From positions 1 through 52,253 of the forward strand of contig SUWH01000020.1 of the NCBI GenBank assembly GCA_015061605.1: a DNA stretch of 52,253 nt, given 5' to 3'. A program made the translations under genes and the position numbers. Of this stretch, positions 43,819-52,061 are shown in pieces (position 1 is the stretch's first letter; the number at the start of each line of letters is the position of its first letter). The notes beneath the pieces are model-generated. The model was not told the DNA's origin and did not search any database. It was given only the letters and a program-made list of their open reading frames with translations. The stretch is from Lentisphaerota bacterium. GTDB lineage: Bacteria > Verrucomicrobiota > Lentisphaeria > Victivallales > Victivallaceae.

Positions 43819-45494
43819 TCATGATGAAAAAATTTTTTCTGTTGTCCGTTCTGGCGGCATTGCCGCTCTTTGGTGCCGAGATACCCGGCGTGCCGCGAGA
43901 CTCCAATACCAATATCACCGGAGGCTACGACAGCACCCGCGTTCACGCCCAGCTGATATTGAGTGTAAAAGATGATACCCAGGCGGTGCACTTCGTCCGG
44001 GACAACAACGATCCCCGGGTGGTGACCAAGACATATATTTTGAAGAATGTCGATCCCTATTCATTCCGCGAATATCTGCGCCAGATGGTGCAGTCCAAAC
44101 GGGTCGGCAATACTTCGATGCTTCAGCAGTATCCCGGAAATACCACGACTCAACCATTGACTGCGACCTTGAGTTCGGTCCAGCTCGGTTCGGTGAATGC
44201 TCAAATGGGCTACAACCCTCCGGCTCAGCTTGGCAGCAACACCGCTGTCGAATGTCTGAAATATGTCGACGGAACCGGATTATTGATGGTCAGTGCCGAA
44301 GAATACCGCTTTAAAGACAGTGAAAACGGCATGGGAATCGACACTCTGGTGAAAACTCTGGATAATCCGGCTCTCGGAGAATTGAGTACCGGTTCACAGA
44401 TGTTTATCTATATGCCGAAATTCGTTCCGGCATACAATCTGATGCCGCTTATCCAGAATGTCGGTATGAATATCTCCGACGTCACCGAATTGTGGCAGGG
44501 GCAGGATATAGTCACCAGCGATTCCGATTTGAACTGGCTCATCTTTGATGTCAGTAATTACAGTTGTGACAATATATCCAAACTGCTCAAAGAGTATGAT
44601 GTCCCCATCCCGCAGGTGCGGTTGAAGATCCGGGTTTATGAAGTTTATGATGAAAACGATGACCGCATCGGTATCGACTTCCAGTCGTGGAAAAATAATG
44701 AGGGCGCGGATTTTTTCTCTGTCGGCGGCCGCTACCGCAACAACTGGGCGGCAGTTTATTCCGGCATTGACGGGATGAACCGGGCTTTCGGTTCGGAACG
44801 TAGCGACTTTTTTACTTTCAATCCCAAGTGGAACACCCGCTATCTGGATTTTTTGAGCAGCCGCGGCAAGGCAAGTGTACTGCACAGCGGTGAATTGTGC
44901 ATCCGCAACAATACGCCGGGAAATTTCTCCCGGACGACACAGATCTTTTACAGCGACACTTCCACTCCGGCGGGGAATGCTTCCAATCAGGTGGACATGG
45001 GAGTCGGCGCATACGAGCTGCTTTCGGCTCTGATAAAAGAGAGCGTCAATGCGGCACGGGATATCCCGGTCGGTAAAGGCAATCAGCAGAATACATTGAA
45101 ATCTGCCGGTTACGGATTTACGATGCAGGTCAATAATGCTTCAGTAAACTTGAAAGAGTGCCGCTTCAATGTCACCTTGTCCAACACCAGTCTGATCGGA
45201 TTTGCTTCCAACGGCACCCCGCGCATATCCAGAGGAAATGTGGTGAAACAGGATGTGAGTATCCCGCTCGGGGCAGGGGAGTTCATCATCAGCGGGCTGA
45301 ATAAAAAAGAGATCGTAAAAAGCAAAAGCGGTATACCGTGGTTGATGGATATCCCGTATCTGGGATATTTGTTTTCCACCGAATCAAGTTCGGTCAAAAA
45401 TTCCCGGCTGGTCGTGGCGGCAAGCTGCGAATGGGCTTCGCCTCCGGAGTGCGGCGTTTTGAATACCACCAAACGGCAGCAGAGGTGGAAATGA
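43815..45494 (+). CDS. Secretin-like outer-membrane protein 2
   Basis: The 559-residue product is a paralogue of the preceding one. It has a signal peptide (FFLLSVLAALPLFGA), N-domains with KTYILKNVDPYSFREYLRQMVQ, core VPIPQVRLKIRVYEVYDENDDRIGIDFQSWKN and the closing GIPWLMDIPYLGYLF, the best secretin hallmark in the window. Its ATG overlaps the stop of the first gene (ATGA). The two may form a mixed ring or sequential parts of an outer-membrane channel. ATG 43824 is an alternative start. Confidence 0.75.
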   Translation: MIMMKKFFLLSVLAALPLFGAEIPGVPRDSNTNITGGYDSTRVHAQLILSVKDDTQAVHFVRDNNDPRVVTKTYILKNVDPYSFREYLRQMVQSKRVGNTSMLQQYPGNTTTQPLTATLSSVQLGSVNAQMGYNPPAQLGSNTAVECLKYVDGTGLLMVSAEEYRFKDSENGMGIDTLVKTLDNPALGELSTGSQMFIYMPKFVPAYNLMPLIQNVGMNISDVTELWQGQDIVTSDSDLNWLIFDVSNYSCDNISKLLKEYDVPIPQVRLKIRVYEVYDENDDRIGIDFQSWKNNEGADFFSVGGRYRNNWAAVYSGIDGMNRAFGSERSDFFTFNPKWNTRYLDFLSSRGKASVLHSGELCIRNNTPGNFSRTTQIFYSDTSTPAGNASNQVDMGVGAYELLSALIKESVNAARDIPVGKGNQQNTLKSAGYGFTMQVNNASVNLKECRFNVTLSNTSLIGFASNGTPRISRGNVVKQDVSIPLGAGEFIISGLNKKEIVKSKSGIPWLMDIPYLGYLFSTESSSVKNSRLVVAASCEWASPPECGVLNTTKRQQRWK

Positions 45495-45910
45495 AACTTC
45501 TGACTTTTTTGTTGTTGGCGCTCATTTTTTCCGGCGGCTGCTCCACTTTGAGTGAAGCACCGGCTGCTGCCGGTAAAAATCCCTGCTGTGAAAAGGGAAG
45601 TTCCATCATCCGCGCCATTGCGGAAAAGGATTTTGCCGGTTACGCCCGCTTCGCCGGAGAAACGCCGGATATCAGTGACCGGGAAAAGTTCCTCGCAAGC
45701 TGCAATGATCTGGAAAAACGACTGGGCAAAATGGAAAACTTCTCTTTCCTTACCGAGTTGAAAACTCCGGAAGTCACCAGTCTGGTCTACTGTATCGACT
45801 TCTGCCGCCACGGTTCTGACGGTAAAAAAATCGAACATCAGCAGTTGTTTCAGCTGGTGTTCGGTAAAGTTGACGGTAAATCAAAACTGCTGGGGATGCG
45901 GATCATGTAA
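45491..45910 (+). CDS. Small lipoprotein (possible pilotin-like partner)
   Basis: The 139-residue protein has a lipobox FSGGC (Cys17) after LLTFLLLALI. The mature part resembles an NTF2-like/DUF-type small domain (IIRAIAEKDFAGYARFAGE...FSFLTELKTPEVTSLVY). No family is certain. Its ATG overlaps the stop of secretin-like gene 2, so it is coupled to it; lipoproteins beside secretins often act as pilotins, which is only inference here. Its 3' end overlaps the convergent miaA gene by eight bases. Confidence 0.7.
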   Translation: MKLLTFLLLALIFSGGCSTLSEAPAAAGKNPCCEKGSSIIRAIAEKDFAGYARFAGETPDISDREKFLASCNDLEKRLGKMENFSFLTELKTPEVTSLVYCIDFCRHGSDGKKIEHQQLFQLVFGKVDGKSKLLGMRIM

Positions 45911-46772
45911 ATGATGGTCCGTTGAGGTGATCGCACAGTTTGAACCCGGTCTCCGGGAGCTTTTCACCGTTGAGAAAAGCGGTGATGAGTTTTCGGGGAT
46001 CGGGGTCTTTGGCTTCATTCAGCCAGTAGATTTGGACTCCTTCACGTTCCATTTTGCGGAAAAATATGTCCTGCCGCTTGGCAAACTGCCGGATGCGGTT
46101 GAGCAAAGTGTTACGCATTTCTTCAAAGGAACACAAATTTTGCAGATAGCGGCTGATTTCGCGGTATTCCAGACCGAAAAATTCCAGTTTTTCAAAACTG
46201 ACTCCGGAAGAGTTCAAATTCTTTATTTCATCGATCATCCCCGCTTCAAAGCGGGCATCGAGGCGGGCTTCGATACGGCTCCTGACCACCTTGCGCGGAT
46301 AGTAAACTCCCAGAACCAGTGCATCAAGTTTGAATGGCGCGGAAAATGCCGGTTCTGTTCCCTCCTGCCGGACACGCGGCAGACCGCTTTGACGTTCCGG
46401 GAGTTTTCCGCCGGGAAGCTCATAACTTTGGAGCAGGGCATTGAGATAAAGCGCAGTTCCGCCGCAGAGGATCGGGAGCTTGCCGCGGGAAACAATGTCG
46501 GCGATCGCCGCATAGGCGGCATGGCAGAAATCAAAGAGGTTGAATGTTTCCGTCGCCGGATCGGCGATGTCGATCAGGTGGTAAGGTATTTCGCCGTATT
46601 CGGAGATGTCTTTCCCCGAACCGATATCCATACCTTTGTAGACCTGCCGGGAATCAACGCTGACGATTTCGCCGTTGAATTCCCTTGCAAGCGCGACCGC
46701 CAGTGCCGTTTTGCCGGTGGCGGTAGGTCCGGTTATTACCACGGTTTTTACCGGATTTTGCAAATCATTCAT
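45903..46772 (-). CDS. miaA: tRNA dimethylallyltransferase
   Basis: MiaA adds a dimethylallyl group to A37 of tRNAs that read codons starting with U. The 289-residue protein has the P-loop GPTATGKT (15-22), the substrate Asp region VSVDSRQVYKGMDIGSGK and LCGGTALYLNALL. The C-terminal tRNA-binding part is present (RIRQFAKRQDIFFRK), although it is a little shorter than in E. coli. The start codon has only a weak ribosome site (AAGAG). It is divergent from lpxC. Confidence 0.94.
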   Translation of the reverse strand: MNDLQNPVKTVVITGPTATGKTALAVALAREFNGEIVSVDSRQVYKGMDIGSGKDISEYGEIPYHLIDIADPATETFNLFDFCHAAYAAIADIVSRGKLPILCGGTALYLNALLQSYELPGGKLPERQSGLPRVRQEGTEPAFSAPFKLDALVLGVYYPRKVVRSRIEARLDARFEAGMIDEIKNLNSSGVSFEKLEFFGLEYREISRYLQNLCSFEEMRNTLLNRIRQFAKRQDIFFRKMEREGVQIYWLNEAKDPDPRKLITAFLNGEKLPETGFKLCDHLNGPSFT

Positions 46773-46791
46773 ATTTTTTTGCTCTTATGTT

Positions 46792-46820
46792 TTGAATTAA
46801 TACAATGTCAGTGTTATATT
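46792..46820 (+). promoter_or_regulatory. Promoter of the lpxC operon
   Basis: TTGAAT (46792-46797), 17 bp, TATATT (46815-46820), about 45 bp before the lpxC start. Confidence 0.65.
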
Positions 46821-46867
46821 ATTACGCATGAATATATATTTTTCAAATGAATTGGAGTAATTTTTTG

Positions 46868-47710
46868 ATGGAAATGCAGCAAACTGTAATAAAAAGTGCC
46901 GCTGTGACCGGGATCGCATTGCATACCGGAGCCAGAGCGACCGTGCGGCTTCAACCGGCTCCCGAGGATACCGGGATCGTTTTCCGGCGGGTCGATCTGC
47001 CCGGACAGCCCGAAGTCCGCGCGCTGGCAAGCAACGTGGTCGATGTCCAGCGCGGAACCACCATCGCCGAGGGCAAGGGTATCGTTTACACCGTTGAACA
47101 CATCATGTCCGCACTTCACGCATTCAATATCGACAACTGCATCGTGGAAATGGACGGCATGGAACCGCCGATCGTCGACGGCAGCAGCGTCGCCTATGCG
47201 GCAATGGTCAAAGAGGCGGGGATCGCGGTTCAGAATAAACCGGCAAAATATTTCACTCCGCCGCATCCGGTGTATGCTGACGGCGGCAGAACGACCGTGG
47301 TTCTGCTTCCTGATCCGGATAAATTGACCATCCAGTGTGTGACCGACTTCAAAAACTGCCCGGTCAATACCCAGTATTATCAGTATGAACTCAACAGTGA
47401 TACTTATGTTGATGAGATCGCTCCCGGACGCACCTTTGTCGATTACCGCGATTTGAAAATGCTGCTTTCGGTCGGATTGTGCAAAGGCGGCAGTCTGGAT
47501 GCCGCCGCCATCATCCACGATGGGGCGATCATCTGCAAAGATAAGCTCCGTTTTGAAAACGAGATCGTCCGCCACAAGATACTTGATGCCATCGGAGACC
47601 TCTACCTTACCGGATGCCGGGTTCGCGGTAAACTGGTCGCGGTCTGTCCGGGGCACCCGAAAAATGTCGAACTTGCCGGAAAACTTCTGGCATTGCGCAA
47701 TGCTAAATAA
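46868..47710 (+). CDS. lpxC: UDP-3-O-acyl-N-acetylglucosamine deacetylase
   Basis: LpxC is the zinc enzyme of the committed step of lipid A synthesis. In this 280-residue protein the zinc ligands His78 (VEHIMSAL), His236 and Asp240 (RHKILDAIGD) line up with His79, His238 and Asp242 of E. coli, and PPIVDGSS is also present. Its presence indicates a lipid-A-type outer membrane. ATG 46868 is taken because TTGGAG lies ten bases upstream; an earlier in-frame ATG (46847) lacks one. The tandem FabZ-like gene follows 24 bp later. Confidence 0.95.
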   Translation: MEMQQTVIKSAAVTGIALHTGARATVRLQPAPEDTGIVFRRVDLPGQPEVRALASNVVDVQRGTTIAEGKGIVYTVEHIMSALHAFNIDNCIVEMDGMEPPIVDGSSVAYAAMVKEAGIAVQNKPAKYFTPPHPVYADGGRTTVVLLPDPDKLTIQCVTDFKNCPVNTQYYQYELNSDTYVDEIAPGRTFVDYRDLKMLLSVGLCKGGSLDAAAIIHDGAIICKDKLRFENEIVRHKILDAIGDLYLTGCRVRGKLVAVCPGHPKNVELAGKLLALRNAK

Positions 47711-47734
47711 TCAAAATTTACAGGAGATATAAAA

Positions 47735-48628
47735 ATGTCTGAATTCTGCAACGCCGCTGCAATCGCCGCCAAGTTGAATCTTCAAGCTCCGTGGAGACTG
47801 CTCGATCATGCCGAAAAGATCGATGAAACCCATTTCCGCGGTTTCAAAGCCTTTACCGTCAATGAAGAGTTTTTTACCGGTCATTTCCCGGTTCACCCCA
47901 TCGTGCCGGGGGTGCTTCATGTGGAAGCGGTCCGTCAGCTCTGTCTGACCTTTGCTCCCGGAAACGCTTCCGACTGGAGAGTAAAGTGCATTGAAAAGGT
48001 CAAGTTCCGCCGCCAGATCCTGCCCGGAGACCGGGTGACTGTTGAAGCAGAAAAAGTTGAAACTGAAGACGGTACGCTCAAATTCAAAGCCAGCTGTTCT
48101 TCCGCTTCCGGCCGCTGCACCGATGTGATAATTACTTTCTGCAAGGTTGAAAACAATACAAATTTCACCATCCCGGAAACCATCGCCGATTTCGACCGTA
48201 CCGCTGAAATCAGCATGGATACCGATAAGGTGATGAGTCTGATGCCGCACCGTTTCCCCTTCCTGCTTATCGACTATATTGCCAAAGCGGAAGATACCAA
48301 AGTCAACGCAATTAAAAATGTCTCTTACAATGAGCCGTTTTTCTCCAGCGGTTTTTCCGTTTTGCCGGAAGTGCTGCTCTGTGAGATCGGTGCGCAGGCA
48401 AGCTGTGCCAGTTTGCTTTCCCGTCCGGAAAATGCCGGAAAACTCGGATTCTTTATGGCGATCGACAAGGCGGTCTACTACCGTCAGGTTCAGCCCGGAG
48501 AACAGTTGCGTATTGAATCCGATCTGCCCGCCGGCAGCTCCAAGTTCGGCAAAGGTTCCGGAAAAATTTATTCCGGAAATGAGCTGGTCTTTGAGGTCAC
48601 GCTCATGTTCGCTATCGTTGATGCATAA
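47735..48628 (+). CDS. fabZ: Tandem FabZ-like dehydratase (two hotdog domains, second degenerate)
   Basis: The 297-residue protein is two FabZ-type hotdog domains in a row; FabZ alone has about 150. The N-domain keeps the catalytic site GHFPVHPIVPGVLHVEA (His50, Glu64). The C-domain keeps the entry block PHRFPFLLID (171-180) and a Glu (217) but has SGFS in place of GHFP, so its His is lost. Conversely the N-domain lacks the standard PHRxPFLLID. It probably makes 3-hydroxyacyl-ACP dehydration, in step with lpxC, which it follows in the operon. Confidence 0.82.
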   Translation: MSEFCNAAAIAAKLNLQAPWRLLDHAEKIDETHFRGFKAFTVNEEFFTGHFPVHPIVPGVLHVEAVRQLCLTFAPGNASDWRVKCIEKVKFRRQILPGDRVTVEAEKVETEDGTLKFKASCSSASGRCTDVIITFCKVENNTNFTIPETIADFDRTAEISMDTDKVMSLMPHRFPFLLIDYIAKAEDTKVNAIKNVSYNEPFFSSGFSVLPEVLLCEIGAQASCASLLSRPENAGKLGFFMAIDKAVYYRQVQPGEQLRIESDLPAGSSKFGKGSGKIYSGNELVFEVTLMFAIVDA

Positions 48629-48652
48629 TCTAAATTCAAGGATATAAATATT

Positions 48653-50023
48653 ATGGCTCTCTGGGGAGGTCGTTTCGCGGCGGAAACGCAAAAGGATGTG
48701 GCGCGTTATTCCGAGTCCATCAGCTTTGACAAACGGCTTTATAAACACGATATCGCCGGCAGCAAAGCTCACGTCAAAATGCTTGCCAAACAGGGGATCA
48801 TCCCTCAAAGTTCCGCCGATGCCATCCGGGCGGAACTGGATGTTATCCTGCAGAAGATCGAATCCGGTGACTTCAAGTACGATATCGCACTCGAAGATAT
48901 CCACATGCATATTGAAAGCGTTCTAATCGCTTCTCTGGGGGCAGAGGGCGCGCGCGTCCATTCCGGCCGCAGCCGCAACGATCAGGTGGCTCTGGATATC
49001 CGGCTCTATCTGCGCGATATGATCGATGAACTCATTGCCGGATTGCGCACCATGCAGCAGGCTCTGGTCGCCAAAGCCGCTGAAGAAAAAGAGACCATCA
49101 TGCCCGGATTCACCCATCTTCAGCACGCCCAGGTGGTTTTGTTTGCCCACCATCTGCTTGCTTACACGGAGATGTTCGACCGCGATGCCGAACGCCTTGC
49201 TGACTGCCGCAAACGCGTCAATGTGATGCCGTTGGGTTCCGGTGCGATCGCCGGTTCCACTTTGCCGCTTGACCGGGAATTTGTCTGCAAAGAGTTGGAA
49301 TTTTCCCGCGTTACCCGCAACAGTATGGATGCGGTCGCCGACCGGGACTTTGCCATTGAACTGGTTTCCGCATTGTCGATTATCGCCATGCATTTTTCAC
49401 GCTTGAGTGAAGATATGATTTTGTGGTGCAGTCAGGAATTTGACTTTATCGAATTGAGCGATGCGTTCTGCACCGGTTCCAGTCTGATGCCGCAGAAAAA
49501 GAACCCGGATGTCTGTGAACTCACCCGCGGCAAAACTGCCCGGGTCTACGGCGCGCTCACTGCCCTTTTGACCATGTGCAAAGGTTTGCCGTTGACCTAC
49601 AACCGCGATCTGCAGGAAGATAAAGTTGCCATCTTTGATGCGCTTGATACGGTGAAATTGATGCTTGCGGTCTATCCGCCGATGATCGACGGAATGACGG
49701 TTAAACGGGAAAATATGGCAAAAGCCGCTTCAGATCCGGCGCTCATGGCGACCGACCTCGCAGAAAAACTGGTCGAAATGGGCGTGCCTTTCCGCGATGC
49801 CCACCACCGCGTCGGAGCATTTGTCAAACTTTGCAAGGATCGCAATAAACAGCTCAACGAGGTTTCCCTTGAGGAGATGCAGGAGGCGATCCCGGAAGCC
49901 ACGGAAGAGTTCCTTTCCATGTTCGATCCCGTGAAAAGTGTCGAAAAACGCGCGCTGGTCGGCGGTACCGGCTTCGCTCCGGTTGCCGAACAGATAAAAT
50001 TCTGGCAGAATTTGCTTTTTTAA
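48653..50023 (+). CDS. argH: Argininosuccinate lyase
   Basis: ArgH splits argininosuccinate into arginine and fumarate (last step of arginine synthesis). The 456-residue protein opens with LWGGRFAAETQKDVARYSESI and has the superfamily signature GSSLMPQKKNPD (near residue 275), HSGRSRNDQVALD and TFTHLQ-type motif GFTHLQHAQ. Start is the ATG 24 bp after the fabZ-like gene, behind AAGGA. The promoter of rpsB begins two bases after its stop codon. Confidence 0.97.
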   Translation: MALWGGRFAAETQKDVARYSESISFDKRLYKHDIAGSKAHVKMLAKQGIIPQSSADAIRAELDVILQKIESGDFKYDIALEDIHMHIESVLIASLGAEGARVHSGRSRNDQVALDIRLYLRDMIDELIAGLRTMQQALVAKAAEEKETIMPGFTHLQHAQVVLFAHHLLAYTEMFDRDAERLADCRKRVNVMPLGSGAIAGSTLPLDREFVCKELEFSRVTRNSMDAVADRDFAIELVSALSIIAMHFSRLSEDMILWCSQEFDFIELSDAFCTGSSLMPQKKNPDVCELTRGKTARVYGALTALLTMCKGLPLTYNRDLQEDKVAIFDALDTVKLMLAVYPPMIDGMTVKRENMAKAASDPALMATDLAEKLVEMGVPFRDAHHRVGAFVKLCKDRNKQLNEVSLEEMQEAIPEATEEFLSMFDPVKSVEKRALVGGTGFAPVAEQIKFWQNLLF

Positions 50024-50025
50024 GC

Positions 50026-50054
50026 TTGAAAATCATCACTTTGTGTGATATATT
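50026..50054 (+). promoter_or_regulatory. Promoter of rpsB-tsf
   Basis: TTGAAA (50026-50031), 17 bp, TATATT (50049-50054), directly after the argH stop. Confidence 0.7.
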
Positions 50055-50060
50055 TATCAA

Positions 50061-50216
50061 ATAGCCATTTCCTGTCCCAATGGCCGGGGCAGGGAATATA
50101 ATCAAACCAAAAGGATGCTTGCCCGATAAACGGGAGTGACACCGGAGGGGGCGCGTTTTATTTGAGTGCCTCCACCGGTTTCGGAAAGCACCGGAATTAA
50201 AGAAAGGAAAGTTGTC
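50061..50216 (+). ncRNA. Structured 5' leader of rpsB (candidate autoregulatory element)
   Basis: About 155 nt separate the predicted transcription start and the rpsB start. They can form CCTGTCCC/GGGGCAGG, CCCG/CGGG and a longer hairpin pairing ACCGGAGGGGGC with GTGCCTCCACCGG, followed by CACCGG that could pair alternatively. Known rpsB leaders in other bacteria bind S2 for feedback; similarity to any described class was not testable here. Confidence 0.5.
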
Positions 50217-51089
50217 ATGGCCAAAATTACTATCAACGACTTGTTGGAAGCAGGTTGTCATTTCGGACACCAGACCCGCCGCTGGAACCCCCGCATGAAA
50301 AAGTATGTCTACGGCGCGAAAAACGGTATCAGCATCATCGACCTGACCAAAACCATGCATCAGATCGCTGCGGCCTGCAACTTCCTGCAGAAGGTCGTCG
50401 CTGACGGTGGAGATGTCCTCTTCGTCGGTACCAAACGTCAGATCCGCGACGTCGTCCGCGAACTCGCCGAAAAGACCGGTATGTTCTTTATTTCCGAACG
50501 CTGGCTCGGCGGTACTCTGACCAACAATCAGACCATCCGCAAGAGCATCGAAAAGATGGCTTCCATCGACGAGATCCTCGCTTCTGAAGCTGTTGCTTCC
50601 ATGAAGAAAAAAGAGGTTGCCGGTCTTGCCCGCCGTGCCCAGAAGCTCCATCGTGACCTCGATGGTATCGCCACTATGAAAAAACTTCCCGCCGCCATCG
50701 TTATCGTTGACGTCTGCAACGAAATCAACGCGGTCCGCGAAGCCAACAAACTCAATATTCCGATCGTTGCTCTTGTTGATACCAACGGCGACCCGACGAT
50801 GGTCGATTACCCCATCGCCACCAACGATGACGCCGTCAAATCTGTTCAGATCATCACCGATCTCTTCGGCGAAGCCATCAAGATCGCCAAGGAAATTCAT
50901 CTGAAACGTGTCACCGAAGAACGCGATGCCGCTGAAGCCGCCAAGAAGATCGCGCAGGAAAATGCTGAAGAGCAGGCCGGCGAAGAAAAAGCCGCCAAAC
51001 CCGCCCGCAAGCCCCGCGCCGCCAAAGCTGACGGTGCCGCCAAACCCGCCCGTAAGCCCCGCGCCGCTAAAGCCGAATCCGCTGAATAA
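50217..51089 (+). CDS. rpsB: Small ribosomal subunit protein S2
   Basis: The S2 protein (290 residues) begins ITINDLLEAGCHFGHQTRRWNPRM and includes FVGTKRQIRDVV, ERWLGGTLTNNQT and PIVALVDTNGDP, the S2 hallmarks in order. The ATG 50217 follows AAAGGAAAG. After about residue 235 there is an Ala/Lys-rich extension not found in E. coli S2 that contains a 15-residue unit twice. It is followed by tsf after 32 bp, the standard pair. Confidence 0.97.
   Translation: MAKITINDLLEAGCHFGHQTRRWNPRMKKYVYGAKNGISIIDLTKTMHQIAAACNFLQKVVADGGDVLFVGTKRQIRDVVRELAEKTGMFFISERWLGGTLTNNQTIRKSIEKMASIDEILASEAVASMKKKEVAGLARRAQKLHRDLDGIATMKKLPAAIVIVDVCNEINAVREANKLNIPIVALVDTNGDPTMVDYPIATNDDAVKSVQIITDLFGEAIKIAKEIHLKRVTEERDAAEAAKKIAQENAEEQAGEEKAAKPARKPRAAKADGAAKPARKPRAAKAESAE
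50991..51080 (+). repeat. 45-bp tandem repeat (2 copies) in the rpsB tail
   Basis: Each unit encodes AAKPARKPRAAKA plus two residues (DG, then ES). DNA copies differ at only a few third positions and at the end. Confidence 0.85.
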
Positions 51090-51121
51090 GTAAAACTTTA
51101 ACTTTATAGAGGTCAATAATT

Positions 51122-51931
51122 ATGGCAGCTATCACTGCAAAAATGGTTTCCGAACTCCGGGAAAAAACCGGCGCCGGAATGATGGATTGCAAAAAAGCCC
51201 TTACCGCCGCTGACGGCGATATGGAACTCGCTATCGAAAATCTCCGCAAAAGCGGTATCGCCAAAGCTGAAAAGAAATCCGGACGCAGCACCAATCAGGG
51301 CAAAGTCTGGACCAAAGTTTCCGCTGACTCCGGCGTGATCATCGAAATGCTCTGCGAAACCGACTTCGCCGCCAAGACTCCGAAGTTCGGCGCTCTGGTC
51401 GACACCCTCCTCGACGGTGCCGCCACCCTCGCTGAAGGCGACATCACCGCCGCCCTCAATGAACAGCAGGCCGCCGTCATCACCAGCCACATCGCCACCA
51501 TCGGTGAAAATATGCAGCTCCGCCGCGCCCAGAAGTGGCAGGGCAACGGCAGTACCTTTGCTTCCTATCACCACATGGACGGACGCGTCAGCGTCATGGT
51601 CGAAGTCGAAGGCGAATCCGATGCTGAATTTCTCAACGATCTTTGCCTGCACATCGCGGCTTTCAATCCCCGCTACATCTCCCGCGACGATGTCCCCGCT
51701 GAAGTCATCGCCAAGGAAAAAGAGATCGCGGCTGCCGCTGATCCCAAGCTCGCCAACAAGCCGGCTGAAATGCTCGAAAAGATCCTCAGCGGCAAGATGA
51801 ACCGCTTCTTCGCGGAAAACTGCCTCGTCGAACAGGCCTGGGTCAAAGATGACAAGACCACCATGGCCAAGCTGAAACCCAACGCCAAAGTCAAACGCTT
51901 TGTCCGCTGGGCAGTCGGCGAAGAACTGTAA
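51122..51931 (+). CDS. tsf: Elongation factor Ts
   Basis: EF-Ts recycles EF-Tu by releasing GDP. The 269-residue protein has VSELREKTGAGMMDCKKAL and DGDMELAIENLRKSGIAKA at the N-terminus, TDFAAKTPKF as the EF-Tu contact (TDFVA in most others) and a C-terminal dimerisation part (VEQAWVKDDKTTMAKL). Start follows AGAGGTC. A terminator lies 18 bp after its stop, closing the rpsB-tsf operon. Confidence 0.97.
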   Translation: MAAITAKMVSELREKTGAGMMDCKKALTAADGDMELAIENLRKSGIAKAEKKSGRSTNQGKVWTKVSADSGVIIEMLCETDFAAKTPKFGALVDTLLDGAATLAEGDITAALNEQQAAVITSHIATIGENMQLRRAQKWQGNGSTFASYHHMDGRVSVMVEVEGESDAEFLNDLCLHIAAFNPRYISRDDVPAEVIAKEKEIAAAADPKLANKPAEMLEKILSGKMNRFFAENCLVEQAWVKDDKTTMAKLKPNAKVKRFVRWAVGEEL

Positions 51932-51949
51932 TTTATACAGTATTTCTCC

Positions 51950-51984
51950 AAAGCACCCTGTTTTTGATACGGGGTGCTTTTTTT
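51950..51984 (+). terminator. Rho-independent terminator after tsf
   Basis: AAAGCACCC pairs with GGGTGCTTT around a loop TGTTTTTGATAC (plus one G), followed by T-run. Confidence 0.85.
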
Positions 51985-52061
51985 GCTCATGCCGCAACGG
52001 TTCTCCATGATGTATACTCGTTTAAAAAACGTTTTTTATGAGATGTCGGCGATGGAATGCC

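Noticed and set aside
49854-51116. 420-codon antisense frame opposite argH end and rpsB
   Set aside because: Glycine/phenylalanine-rich low-complexity product is the reverse reading of the rpsB basic tail; rpsB and argH are certain.
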